Source: UMGS1519 sp963621885
GTDB taxonomy: Bacteria > Actinomycetota > Coriobacteriia > Coriobacteriales > Eggerthellaceae
DNA length: 11,042 bases
NCBI GenBank assembly: GCA_963621885.1
Contig: CAVFFT010000002.1
Location: 1 to 11,042, forward strand
Direction of reading: 5' to 3'
Positions 1 to 6,460 of the stretch are shown here, piece after piece. Both the position numbers and the translations under genes were made by a program. Within the stretch, counting starts at the first letter, position 1. Every line of letters begins with the position of its first letter. Under the pieces are notes generated by a model. It was not told the DNA's origin and made no database searches. It saw only the letters and a program-made list of their open reading frames with translations.

Positions 1-1544
1 TCCTCCGAGTAGTCGTCGTACGACCCGCCGTCGGTATAGTCGCCATCGTCCGTATAGTCGTCGCTGCCATCATCGCTCGACGAGCCCGAATCGTTGCCGG
101 AGACGCTGAACACGCGCACGAGGCAATACTTGCTGTCGGTGCTGTCATCGCTGTCGGACACCGATTCCGTCCGGTCGATGTTGGTGTAAATGACGACGCT
201 GCTGGTCTGGCCAATCGATGCGAGGCAGTCGCCATATGATTCCGCGCTGTTGTCGGTGTCGAAAACGGCATAGCGCTTGCTCGCGAGGTCGCAGGCGACA
301 ACCGCCGAGGTCGACTTCACGATGAACCATTCATCGCACCAGGCCGGCGGCATGCTCGGCGTGCGCTCGAAGCGGAACCAGGTGCGGTTCGAATAGGCGC
401 TGTTGTCCGGCTTCGACTGGGATGTGTAGGTTCCCAGATTCGCGATGCCGTCGCCGTAGTTGTAGATGCTCTCAAACGAGAAGGCGAAGCCGGTCGACCC
501 GTAAGCCACCTCTTGCGGCGTCATGCGCGAGGGGAAAGTGAGCGAGTCAACAACCGTGCCGCTCGAATCGACATTGAGAATCTGGCATTGAGAAGACGCG
601 TCCGGGTTGGGCGCGGTGATGATGACGTTTCCGTTGCTGTTGTCGATAGAAAGCGCGCATTGGCAGCTGCCATCGACCGTGTAGACGGTGCTCGCCTTCT
701 TCGGGGAATCGAAGGTGACGCTCTTCACCACGCTTTGCACGGTCTCGCTGCTGTCATCGTCGCTGGTCACGGGAATGAGCTGCCAGTAGGCTCGCGAGCC
801 CGACACGGCGAGCGTGGGCATTTCGTAGCTCGCATCGCCTTCGTCAAGCTGGGTGTGCGTGCCCGCCTCGTAGTCGGTGAGGGGTGCGGAAAAAACGCGC
901 CACACATTTGTGAGAATATTCGCTTCGGTCCAGATGATACCGTCTTCGCTTGCGCGGATGTCGTAGATTTCGAAGCCGTCGTCGGCGCCATCCGCCGCGG
1001 AAAGCACGGTGATCTGGTTGCCGGTTGTGAGAAGCAGTAGGTCGGCCGTCACAAGGGGCGTCGCCTTTTCCGAGGGAAGCAGGCAGGCGGCGACGTTGTC
1101 GTTTCCCGCCCAGACAAGCGAGCCATAGGGAAGCTTGTATTCCCCGACGCTGCTCATCACGTCGTCGGCGGAAACCTCGTTCATGTCATCGAGCGTGAAG
1201 ACCTCGTTTTCGGCAACGGAAAGCGATTCGGCGGTGTCGGCGCTGTCGCTTTCGCGCGCGACCGTCGTCGCGACGCCACCAACCGCCGCCAGGCCGAGAA
1301 TGCCCGCCGCGCCATAGAGCAGCTGCCGGCGCGTGATGAGAATCTCGCTATTGCCGGTGGGAACATGGACACCTTCGCTGTCCACGTTGAAATGGCGGTC
1401 GTCGCCGACAAAGCCGCCACCCACAACGCCGATTCCGCTGACTTTCTTGCCCGCGCTGCCGGGAGTATGCATGGTGGTCTTGGGTGCGCCCGCGCCCGAT
1501 TGGGGCTGCTTGACGCTGCGGTTTTCCCTGCTGTCTTGAGGCAT
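1..1544 (-). CDS. Exported protein with twin-arginine-type signal, 3' end beyond the window
   Basis: Reading the minus strand from the ATG at 1544-1542 gives 514 codons without a stop to the window edge, so the gene is partial at its C-terminus. Residues 1-70 are a long polar N-terminal region. TRRQLLY at 71-77 followed by an Ala/Gly/Leu-rich hydrophobic stretch (about 78-95) fits a Tat export signal or a membrane anchor. The mature part (about 100-480) is acidic with many short beta-like segments and scattered Trp and Tyr, and could be a beta-propeller-like extracellular domain; that fold is inference. The visible end (about 484-514) is Asp/Ser/Tyr/Gly-rich low complexity. A purine-rich AGAAGGAA lies about 15 bases upstream of the ATG, and an in-frame GTG lies ten codons upstream of the ATG. 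The gene is divergent from the response regulator and shares its upstream region, so it may be a target of that system. I do not recognise the family; function unknown. Confidence 0.8.
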   Translation of the reverse strand, partial: MPQDSRENRSVKQPQSGAGAPKTTMHTPGSAGKKVSGIGVVGGGFVGDDRHFNVDSEGVHVPTGNSEILITRRQLLYGAAGILGLAAVGGVATTVARESDSADTAESLSVAENEVFTLDDMNEVSADDVMSSVGEYKLPYGSLVWAGNDNVAACLLPSEKATPLVTADLLLLTTGNQITVLSAADGADDGFEIYDIRASEDGIIWTEANILTNVWRVFSAPLTDYEAGTHTQLDEGDASYEMPTLAVSGSRAYWQLIPVTSDDDSSETVQSVVKSVTFDSPKKASTVYTVDGSCQCALSIDNSNGNVIITAPNPDASSQCQILNVDSSGTVVDSLTFPSRMTPQEVAYGSTGFAFSFESIYNYGDGIANLGTYTSQSKPDNSAYSNRTWFRFERTPSMPPAWCDEWFIVKSTSAVVACDLASKRYAVFDTDNSAESYGDCLASIGQTSSVVIYTNIDRTESVSDSDDSTDSKYCLVRVFSVSGNDSGSSSDDGSDDYTDDGDYTDGGSYDDYSE

Positions 1545-1637
1545 CGGTGCCGTGTTCTTCCTTCTGAAATTCACCGAATGCGAGGCACGCGTGCTCACAT
1601 GGTTTCCTGGGGGTATCTTTTGCACGATTATTGTGCT

Positions 1638-1670
1638 GTTCACCCGGACTTTCCGGGGCGTTTCACCAAA
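1638..1670. promoter_or_regulatory. Candidate operator: GTTCACC-type direct repeats and a dyad over the -35 region
   Basis: GTTCACC at 1638-1644 is followed by a related TTTCACC at 1661-1667, with TTCACC cores 23 bases apart (about two helical turns). Overlapping the first unit is a perfect 6+3+6 dyad, CCCGGA (1643-1648) and TCCGGG (1652-1657). The GTTCACCCGG unit matches the 11-base direct-repeat unit described for Streptomyces PhoP closely, and OmpR/PhoB-family regulators usually bind direct repeats. The site covers the -35 position of the promoter at 1672-1680 and lies between two divergent genes, so it could serve both. Binding by the adjacent regulator is inference. Confidence 0.4.
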
Positions 1671-1671
1671 T

Positions 1672-1680
1672 TGCTATAAT
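1672..1680 (+). promoter_or_regulatory. Extended -10 promoter element for the response regulator gene
   Basis: TGCTATAAT is a perfect TGnTATAAT extended -10 box. No good TTGACA-like -35 is visible; the -35 position is occupied by the TCCGGG half of a dyad, which fits an extended -10 promoter or one needing an activator. A start point near 1687 would give a leader of roughly 90 bases before the ATG at 1780. Confidence 0.6.
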
Positions 1681-1700
1681 AAAAATTTGAATAAGAAGAC

Positions 1701-1757
1701 CCCTTTGTCGGAGCGGCCAAAGGGTTGCGGGAAAAGGGTACTACACCATCCCGCAAC
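1701..1757 (+). other. Two tandem hairpins in the 5' leader of the response regulator gene
   Basis: Hairpin 1 pairs CCCTTTG (1701-1707) with CAAAGGG (1718-1724) around a 10-base loop. Hairpin 2 pairs TTGCGGGA (1725-1732) with TCCCGCAA (1749-1756) around a 16-base loop. They abut and end 10 bases before the AAGGAG ribosome site. There is no T-run after either, so simple intrinsic termination is unlikely. CCCCTT (1700-1705) could alternatively pair with AAGGGG (1758-1763), next to the ribosome site. A role in RNA stability or translation control is inference. Confidence 0.45.
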
Positions 1758-1766
1758 AAGGGGAGT

Positions 1767-1772
1767 AAGGAG
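1767..1772 (+). promoter_or_regulatory. Ribosome binding site that fixes the regulator start
   Basis: AAGGAG lies 7 bases upstream of the ATG at 1780. The open frame continues upstream to 1552, but that part crosses the promoter and leader hairpins and does not match the receiver-domain family, so this site decides the start. A second ATG at 1773 is out of frame. Confidence 0.8.
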
Positions 1773-1779
1773 ATGCAAG

Positions 1780-2493
1780 ATGCCAAACGAAACACGTCGC
1801 ATTCTTCTGGTTGAGGATGAAAAAGCCATCCGCGATGCGGTGGCTGCCTATCTTGAGCGTGAGAACTATTGGGTAAGCGCGGTTGGCGATGGCCAAGAAG
1901 CGCTTGAGGAATTTAGCAAGCATCATTTCGGTCTGGTCATTCTCGACCTCATGCTTCCGCATGTGCCGGGCGAGCGCGTCTGCCGCGCCATCCGCGACAA
2001 CTCGGATGTGCCCATCATCATGCTGACTGCGAAGGGCGAGGTTGAGGACCGCATCATCGGTCTCGAGCTGGGCGCCGACGACTACCTCGTGAAGCCGTTC
2101 AGCCCCCGCGAGCTCGTCGCCCGCGTGCGCGCGCTGCTGCGCCGCGTCCATGTCGACAGCGAGCCCCAGCGTGGCGTGCTCACCTTCGGCGACCTGACCA
2201 TCGATGTGTCGGGCCACAAGGTGACGGTCGACGGCAAGGAAGTCGACCTCACGGCGAGCGAGTTCAAGCTGCTCACGACGCTTTCGCGTTACCCGGGCCG
2301 CGTGTATTCCCGCATGGAGCTGGTCGAGAAGGTGCTCGGCTACGACTTCGAGGGCTACGAGCGCACCATCGACTCGCACGTGAAGAACCTGCGCGCGAAG
2401 ATCGGCGACAACCCGCGCAATCCCAAGTGGATTCACACCGTGCATGGCGTGGGCTATCGCTTCGAGGATCCGTCGAAGACCGGTACCGAATAA
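1780..2493 (+). CDS. OmpR/PhoB-family response regulator
   Basis: A 237-residue two-component transcription regulator of normal family length. The receiver domain (about 6-120) has the acidic pocket E12/D13, the phospho-acceptor D56 in LVILDLMLP, the switch T83 in IIMLTAK and the conserved K105 in YLVKPFSPRE. The winged-helix DNA-binding domain (about 133-230) shows LTASEFKLL, the recognition-helix region RTIDSHVKNLRAKIGD (195-210) and the wing HTVHGVGYRF (219-228). It should be phosphorylated by the kinase encoded downstream at 2755 and bind direct repeats, possibly those at 1638-1670. It resembles RegX3/PhoP/WalR-type regulators, but the subfamily cannot be fixed from sequence alone. The start is set by AAGGAG 7 bases upstream of the ATG. 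Unlike most such pairs, 261 bases separate it from its kinase gene. Confidence 0.96.
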   Translation: MPNETRRILLVEDEKAIRDAVAAYLERENYWVSAVGDGQEALEEFSKHHFGLVILDLMLPHVPGERVCRAIRDNSDVPIIMLTAKGEVEDRIIGLELGADDYLVKPFSPRELVARVRALLRRVHVDSEPQRGVLTFGDLTIDVSGHKVTVDGKEVDLTASEFKLLTTLSRYPGRVYSRMELVEKVLGYDFEGYERTIDSHVKNLRAKIGDNPRNPKWIHTVHGVGYRFEDPSKTGTE

Positions 2494-2651
2494 CGCGGAG
2501 AACTGGCCGCGGCGCTTGGTAAATTGCCAGCGGCTGACGGCGCGGCGGCGCCTGATGTGGCGGCGGTAGGCGGCTTGCTTGCGAGCGAGGAAACGCCGGT
2601 GCTTGATACGTCGGCGGCGGGCAGGACCACCGCGGTTTTGCGAATGGAATC
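2494..2651 (+). other. Spacer after the regulator; open frame of uncertain meaning
   Basis: No gene of a known family is visible here. In the regulator's own frame, the DNA after its TAA stays open for 72 sense codons to a TGA at 2710-2712, giving an Ala/Gly/Leu-rich sequence with a possible TTG start at 2524. No good ribosome site precedes that TTG and the composition is typical of chance open frames in GC-rich DNA. I read it as noncoding, with a small chance of a short unrecognised protein. Confidence 0.3.
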
Positions 2652-2692
2652 TTTGGCCGGGCGGCTCGGCGCCGTTCGGCCAAATCGTGTTT
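2652..2692 (+). terminator. Terminator-like hairpin between regulator and kinase genes
   Basis: TTTGGCCG (2652-2659) pairs perfectly with CGGCCAAA (2677-2684). Inside it, GGCG (2660-2663) can pair with CGCC (2670-2673), extending the stem with a 3-base bulge. The sequence after the stem is TCGTG followed by TTTT (2690-2693 region), a weak T tract. This fits an intrinsic terminator or attenuator about 160 bases after the regulator stop and 63 bases before the kinase. It could lower kinase expression relative to the regulator. Confidence 0.5.
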
Positions 2693-2754
2693 TAGAGCGC
2701 TTTGCGCATTGATGCCGAAAGGCGCGGCGTGGGGCGCTTCTGGGAGGAGGATGC

Positions 2755-4524
2755 ATGGCCGATTCGGAAACGAACGTGAATGCCGAACGGGAAAAGGCGT
2801 CCAGTCGTACGAAGAAGCGGAAAAGCCCGCGGGAATTCTGGAAGAGCCTGAGCTATACCGCCCGTTTGACTATCGCGTTTTCTTTCATCTCCATCATGAC
2901 GATTCTCGTCGCGTTCAGTGTGCTCTCCCTTGTGTGGAGCCAGCATTTCTCGGACTACACGCGTGACAACATCGAGCGCATGGCCCATTCGACCGCTGTG
3001 GCGATAGCCGACAACTACGAGGACGTGCACCAGTGGTCGCCGAGCGTTTTGGCGCCGGCTGCGGCCGCGGCGGAAGTGAGCGACAGCATCGGCATCCAAG
3101 TGCTCGATTCATCAGGCGGTTCGCGCTACAACAACACGCCTGACCACAGCGGCAAGCTGGGTACTCCGCAAAAGCAGAGCCAGATGGTGTCGTCTCCCAT
3201 CATGGTTGATGGCGAACAGGTGGGCACGGTGAACGTGTGGGTGTACGGCAGCGACACCTTGCTGACGTCCGCCGATCGCGAATACCGCGATAGCTCCCTC
3301 CAGGCGATGTTTGTCGCAATGATCTTGGCGATTTTCATCTCGATCGTCATCGGCCTCGCTTTCTCCCGCGGCTTCGTGAATCCCATCAACCGGGTCATGC
3401 GAACGGCCCGCGCGATTAAGGAAGGCGATCTTTCGGCCCGCACCCGGCTTTCCGGCGAGGACGAGGTGTCGCGCCTGGGCATGACCTTCGATGCCATGGC
3501 GGATGCGATCGAGAAGGACCGCATGATGGAACGGCGCCTGACGACGGACGTGGCCCACGAGCTGCGCACGCCGCTGATGGCGATCCAGGCGACGATCGAG
3601 GCCATTGTCGATGGCGTTTTCGAGCCCGACGAGGAGCGCCTCGGCACGATTGATGCCGAAGTGCAGCGTCTGTCGCGCCTGGTCGATGCGCTTCTGAAGC
3701 TTTCGCGCCTCGAGAACCGCAAGATTCCGATGAACAAGAAGCGCCTGAATCTGGGTGAGCTCATCACCGACATCATCGGCACTCACGAGGCCTACGTGCA
3801 GGACGCGGGACTCAAGCTCGTGTTCGAGGCGGACGACGATGTGGAGGTGTTCGGCGACGCCGACATGCTGCGTCAAGCCACCGCGAACCTCATTTCGAAC
3901 GCGGTGCGCTACACCCCCGAGGGAACGATCACGGTGCGCGTGACCCGCGGCGAGACGATGGCAAGCATTTCGGTCGCCGATACGGGCATTGGCCTTTCGC
4001 CCGAGGAATGCAAGAAGGTCTTTGGTCGCTTCTGGCGTGGCGACGCCGGGCGCAATCGGGCGCAGGGCGGCTTGGGCATTGGACTGTCGGTGGTCAAGGA
4101 GATTGTCGACCGTCATAATGGCCTTGTGCGAGTTGAGGGTGAAAAGGGCGTGGGTTCTACCTTCACCATCCTCATTCCGCTTTATGATGAGGGGCGGGCA
4201 AAAGCCCGTGAGGCAAAGGACAAGGACCGCGAGGCGAAATCGCGCGACAGCAAGCAGCGTGACGGCAAGGCGCGCGACAGCAAGCGCGAGGCCAAGCCGG
4301 AAGGCAAGCTGGGCGAGAGCGCGGCAAACGACCTGCTGGGCGAGGCTGCGACAAGTGGCGCGTCGGACGACGAGCTGATTGGCGCACCGTACACGCCGGG
4401 CGACGACGAGCTGCTGGGCGCACCGCGTGAAAGCAAGGCGCGTGAAAGCAAGCCGAGCGATTCTTGGAACCTCGACGGGGAAGCCTCTGAAGACGGCACG
4501 AGCAATAGGAAGGAAAGCGATTAG
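2755..4524 (+). CDS. Membrane sensor histidine kinase with a long charged C-terminal tail
   Basis: A 589-residue kinase, expected partner of the regulator at 1780. A basic cytoplasmic N-terminus (1-34) precedes TM1 (about 36-61), an extracytoplasmic sensor region of about 120 residues, TM2 (about 184-204), HAMP (about 205-258), the HisKA H-box with H268 in DVAHELRTPL, and a HATPase domain with N-box N378/N382, G1 box DTGIG (409-413), F-box FGRFWRG (423-429) and G2 GGLGIGL (438-444). The catalytic part ends near 477 (STFTILIPLYDEG). The remaining 110 or so residues are unusual: a Lys/Arg/Asp/Glu repeat tract (about 481-519) followed by acidic repeats DDELIGAP (538-545) and DDELLGAP (550-557). 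No known domain is seen in the tail. The start ATG follows GGGAGGAGG by 4 bases; an ATG at 2751 is out of frame. The stop lies one base before purC. Confidence 0.95.
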   Translation: MADSETNVNAEREKASSRTKKRKSPREFWKSLSYTARLTIAFSFISIMTILVAFSVLSLVWSQHFSDYTRDNIERMAHSTAVAIADNYEDVHQWSPSVLAPAAAAAEVSDSIGIQVLDSSGGSRYNNTPDHSGKLGTPQKQSQMVSSPIMVDGEQVGTVNVWVYGSDTLLTSADREYRDSSLQAMFVAMILAIFISIVIGLAFSRGFVNPINRVMRTARAIKEGDLSARTRLSGEDEVSRLGMTFDAMADAIEKDRMMERRLTTDVAHELRTPLMAIQATIEAIVDGVFEPDEERLGTIDAEVQRLSRLVDALLKLSRLENRKIPMNKKRLNLGELITDIIGTHEAYVQDAGLKLVFEADDDVEVFGDADMLRQATANLISNAVRYTPEGTITVRVTRGETMASISVADTGIGLSPEECKKVFGRFWRGDAGRNRAQGGLGIGLSVVKEIVDRHNGLVRVEGEKGVGSTFTILIPLYDEGRAKAREAKDKDREAKSRDSKQRDGKARDSKREAKPEGKLGESAANDLLGEAATSGASDDELIGAPYTPGDDELLGAPRESKARESKPSDSWNLDGEASEDGTSNRKESD

Positions 4525-4525
4525 C

Positions 4526-5395
4526 ATGCCGAATCCCATTACGATTGAAGCGACGAACCGTGGCAAGGTTCGCGACATGTACGATTTGGGAGACCGCCTT
4601 CTTGTGGTGGCCACCGACCGCATATCCGCTTATGACTACGTTCTGCCCGACGAGATCCCCGAAAAGGGCCGCGTGCTGAACCGCCTTTCGGTGTTCTGGT
4701 TCGAATATCTCGCCGACACCATCGAGAACCATCTCATCAGTACCGATGTGGCCGACCTTCCCGAGGAATTCCGCCCGTGGGAGGAATGGCTCGACGGCCG
4801 CTTCATGATCGTCAAGCGTGCCCAGATGTTCCCGGCCGAATGCATCGTCCGCGGCTACCTGACGGGTTCTGGCCTGAAGTCGTACCAGGCAACCGGCAAG
4901 GTTTGCGGCATTTCGCTTCCCGAGGGACTCGTGAATTCCTCGAAGCTGCCCGAGGTCATCTTTACGCCATCGACGAAGGCCGAACTGGGCGAGCACGACG
5001 AGAACATCTCCTTCGAGCAGATGGCCAAGATCGTGGGCGACGAAGTGGCGGCCGACCTGCGCGACCTGACCGTGAAGATCTACTGCAAGGCAGCGGATTA
5101 CGCGAAGGAGCGCGGCATCATCATCGCCGACACGAAGTTCGAATTCGGCAGCTACGACGGCCGCATCATCCTGGCCGACGAGGTGCTGACGCCCGACTCT
5201 TCCCGCTTCTGGCCTGCGGATAGCTACAAGGTGGGCGAAGAGCAGCCGAGCTTCGACAAGCAGTACGTGCGCAATTGGCTCACCGCCAACTGGGACCGTA
5301 CGGGCAATCCGCCGCACATGCCGGCGGACGTTATCGCCCAGACCTCGCAGAGGTACATCACCGCATATGAAATGATTACGGGCAAGAAGTGGTAA
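4526..5395 (+). CDS. purC: Phosphoribosylaminoimidazole-succinocarboxamide synthase (SAICAR synthetase)
   Basis: A cytoplasmic enzyme of de novo purine synthesis that joins CAIR and aspartate using ATP to make SAICAR. The 289-residue length fits the single-domain PurC family. Visible family features are the N-terminal nucleotide-binding segment GKVRDMYDLGDRLLVVATDR (13-32), ISAYDYVLPDEIPEKG (33-48), PAECIVRGYLTGSG (103-116), LPEVIFTPSTKAE (141-153), the second signature IIADTKFEFG (199-208), and DEVLTPDSSRFW (218-229). The ATG is one base after the kinase stop; its likely ribosome site AGGAAGG (4507-4513) lies inside the kinase's last codons, so translation is probably coupled to the kinase. 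The open frame extends upstream of 4526 only as overlap with the kinase tail and does not match the family. No other pur gene is in the window. Confidence 0.97.
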   Translation: MPNPITIEATNRGKVRDMYDLGDRLLVVATDRISAYDYVLPDEIPEKGRVLNRLSVFWFEYLADTIENHLISTDVADLPEEFRPWEEWLDGRFMIVKRAQMFPAECIVRGYLTGSGLKSYQATGKVCGISLPEGLVNSSKLPEVIFTPSTKAELGEHDENISFEQMAKIVGDEVAADLRDLTVKIYCKAADYAKERGIIIADTKFEFGSYDGRIILADEVLTPDSSRFWPADSYKVGEEQPSFDKQYVRNWLTANWDRTGNPPHMPADVIAQTSQRYITAYEMITGKKW

Positions 5396-5398
5396 AAT
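5390..5398 (+). promoter_or_regulatory. Possible extended -10 element overlapping the purC stop
   Basis: TGGTAAAAT fits TGnTATAAT with one change in the hexamer and overlaps the purC TAA. No convincing -35 is visible. It would place a start about 30 bases before the membrane-protein gene at 5437. Read-through from purC is an equally good explanation for that gene's expression. Confidence 0.3.
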
Positions 5399-5436
5399 TT
5401 CTCGCTCGCAAGGAAAGAATCTGGAAGTAGGAATAC

Positions 5437-6123
5437 ATGTCGCGACGTAACCCCATGAACGACCGCTATGTCATGGAGAAGGACAAGCAGGGCGTTTCCC
5501 GTAAATCGGTATCGAGCATGAAGCCGAAGGCCAAAGCGGGAGAAAGCACGAATTTCGTAAGCGGAGGCCCGAAGAAGAAGACCGGCCTTGCCCGTCTGTT
5601 TAGCCGCGATAAGAGCGAAGAGCAGCAGGAAGTCGAGGAGCCGAAAGTCGGACCGAAGACGAGCGAGAAGCTGCTGCGCGAGGAATACAAGAAGTGGGAC
5701 GTGTGGCGTCGCCGTTGCGTCATCATCTCGTTCCTGCTCGTGTTCATCGCCCTGTCGTATCCCTTCACGGTATACGATCCCAACGACGAGACGCAGATGA
5801 TCAGCATGGTGCTGTGGATCCTGCCGTTCATCGCCATCGGCGTGGGCATCTACATTTCCTATGCGAAGCAGCGCCCGATCGGCCGCGTGCTGGGCATTGG
5901 CTACGGCAACGAGGGTCGCGACAAGAAGCGCTCCCAGACGAAGGCGCAGCGCGAGAAGCAGCGCATCGAGTACACGAAGCAGGAGCAGAAGGTTGCTGCG
6001 CGCGTGGAAGAGAAGGAGCGTCGTACGCAGGAGCGTGCGGAGCGTCGTAAGGCCAACAAGGCCGCTGAAGAGGCGCGCAAGGAGCAGTATCGTTCGGCAG
6101 GCCAGGCGAAGAACAAGAAGTAG
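5437..6123 (+). CDS. Unrecognised two-helix membrane protein with long basic ends
   Basis: A 228-residue protein I cannot assign to a named family. A polar, mostly basic N-terminal region (1-92) contains SGGPKKKTGLARLFSRDK and a short acidic run EEQQEVEE (61-68). Two hydrophobic helices follow (about 94-113 and 121-142), separated by a short loop YDPNDETQ that is probably outside the cell. The C-terminus (about 144-228) is strongly charged with many Lys, Arg, Glu and Gln and a likely coiled coil (about 160-218). The topology suggests both long ends face the cytoplasm, possibly to bind nucleic acid, membrane lipid or a partner protein; that is inference. The ATG is preceded by TAGGA (5428-5432). 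It follows purC by 41 bases in the same direction, so the two may be co-transcribed. Codon use resembles the neighbours. Confidence 0.85.
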   Translation: MSRRNPMNDRYVMEKDKQGVSRKSVSSMKPKAKAGESTNFVSGGPKKKTGLARLFSRDKSEEQQEVEEPKVGPKTSEKLLREEYKKWDVWRRRCVIISFLLVFIALSYPFTVYDPNDETQMISMVLWILPFIAIGVGIYISYAKQRPIGRVLGIGYGNEGRDKKRSQTKAQREKQRIEYTKQEQKVAARVEEKERRTQERAERRKANKAAEEARKEQYRSAGQAKNKK

Positions 6124-6280
6124 AATCGCCGGCGTGCTTATGGTGGCTCGTGTTGGCTGCGGTTGACCGGCAGTTGAATGACGAGCTGCCATGCTGAAAG
6201 CAAGGTGAAGGCGGCGGTGCAACGTGCGTTGTGCCGCCGCTGTGTTATAGGTGGCAGGTTTGCGCGTGTGCTGAGGGTCG
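6124..6280. other. Spacer downstream of the membrane protein
   Basis: No gene or clear signal is seen. A TGTTATAGG at 6243-6251 resembles an extended -10 box (four of six hexamer bases) but lacks a -35 and would leave a leader of nearly 300 bases before the exonuclease gene. The GC-rich repeats begin at 6281. Confidence 0.4.
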
Positions 6281-6322
6281 CGCGGGCTGGGCGCCGGCGC
6301 GGCTTGAAGTACGGGCCGGGCG
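6281..6322 (+). repeat. Direct repeat A, copy 1 (42 bases)
   Basis: This 42-base segment recurs at 6419-6460 with a single difference (the 11th base, G here and C there). It contains the palindromic core GCGCCGGCGC and the less GC-rich landmark GGCTTGAAGTACGGGCCGGG. The copies start 138 bases apart and bracket the repeat B copies. Confidence 0.9.
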
Positions 6323-6328
6323 ACGCGC

Positions 6329-6410
6329 GATGTGGCGCCGGGCGCTGGTGCGGGTGTCGCGGTGGTGGCGCCGGGCGCCGACGCGGGTGATGTGGCGCCG
6401 GGCGCTGGTG
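6329..6410 (+). repeat. Repeat B: 22-base direct repeats and a partial copy
   Basis: A 22-base segment at 6329-6350, beginning GATGTGGCGCCGGGCGC, recurs exactly at 6389-6410, 60 bases later. A partial copy, GTGGCGCCGGGCGC, lies between them at 6365-6378. A further partial copy, GCCGGGCGCTGGTG, lies at 6453-6466 at the end of repeat A copy 2. This is a patchwork of reused GC-rich segments with no coding sequence apparent. Confidence 0.85.
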
Positions 6411-6418
6411 TGGCAGGG

Positions 6419-6460
6419 CGCGGGCTGGCCGCCGGCGCGGCTTGAAGTACGGGCCGGGCG
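6419..6460 (+). repeat. Direct repeat A, copy 2 (42 bases)
   Basis: This is the second copy of the segment at 6281-6322, with 41 of 42 bases the same. It runs directly into a partial repeat B copy. Together the repeats fill about 190 bases between the membrane-protein gene and the exonuclease gene. Confidence 0.9.

Noticed and set aside
513..1040. Plus-strand open frame of 175 codons in the left region
   Set aside because: The minus strand here is one continuous 514-codon frame with a signal sequence. The plus frame is its Arg/Val/Ala-rich shadow with no ribosome site or domain.
1552..1779. N-terminal extension of the response regulator (76 codons)
   Set aside because: It crosses the promoter and the leader hairpins. 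A good ribosome site precedes ATG 1780 and the receiver domain starts right after it.
4379..4525. Earlier start for purC inside the kinase
   Set aside because: The upstream frame translates the kinase tail out of frame into Arg/Thr/Ala-rich sequence; the PurC family begins at the ATG 4526.
3112..4623. Long antisense open frame (503 codons) across the kinase and the start of purC
   Set aside because: It is the complement of strongly supported kinase and PurC domains. Its translation is low-complexity Arg/Ala/Leu/His, as expected opposite GC-rich genes, and shows no domain.
6243..6251. TGTTATAGG as promoter of the exonuclease gene
   Set aside because: It matches only four of six -10 bases, has no -35 and is nearly 300 bases from the start; too weak to list as a feature.
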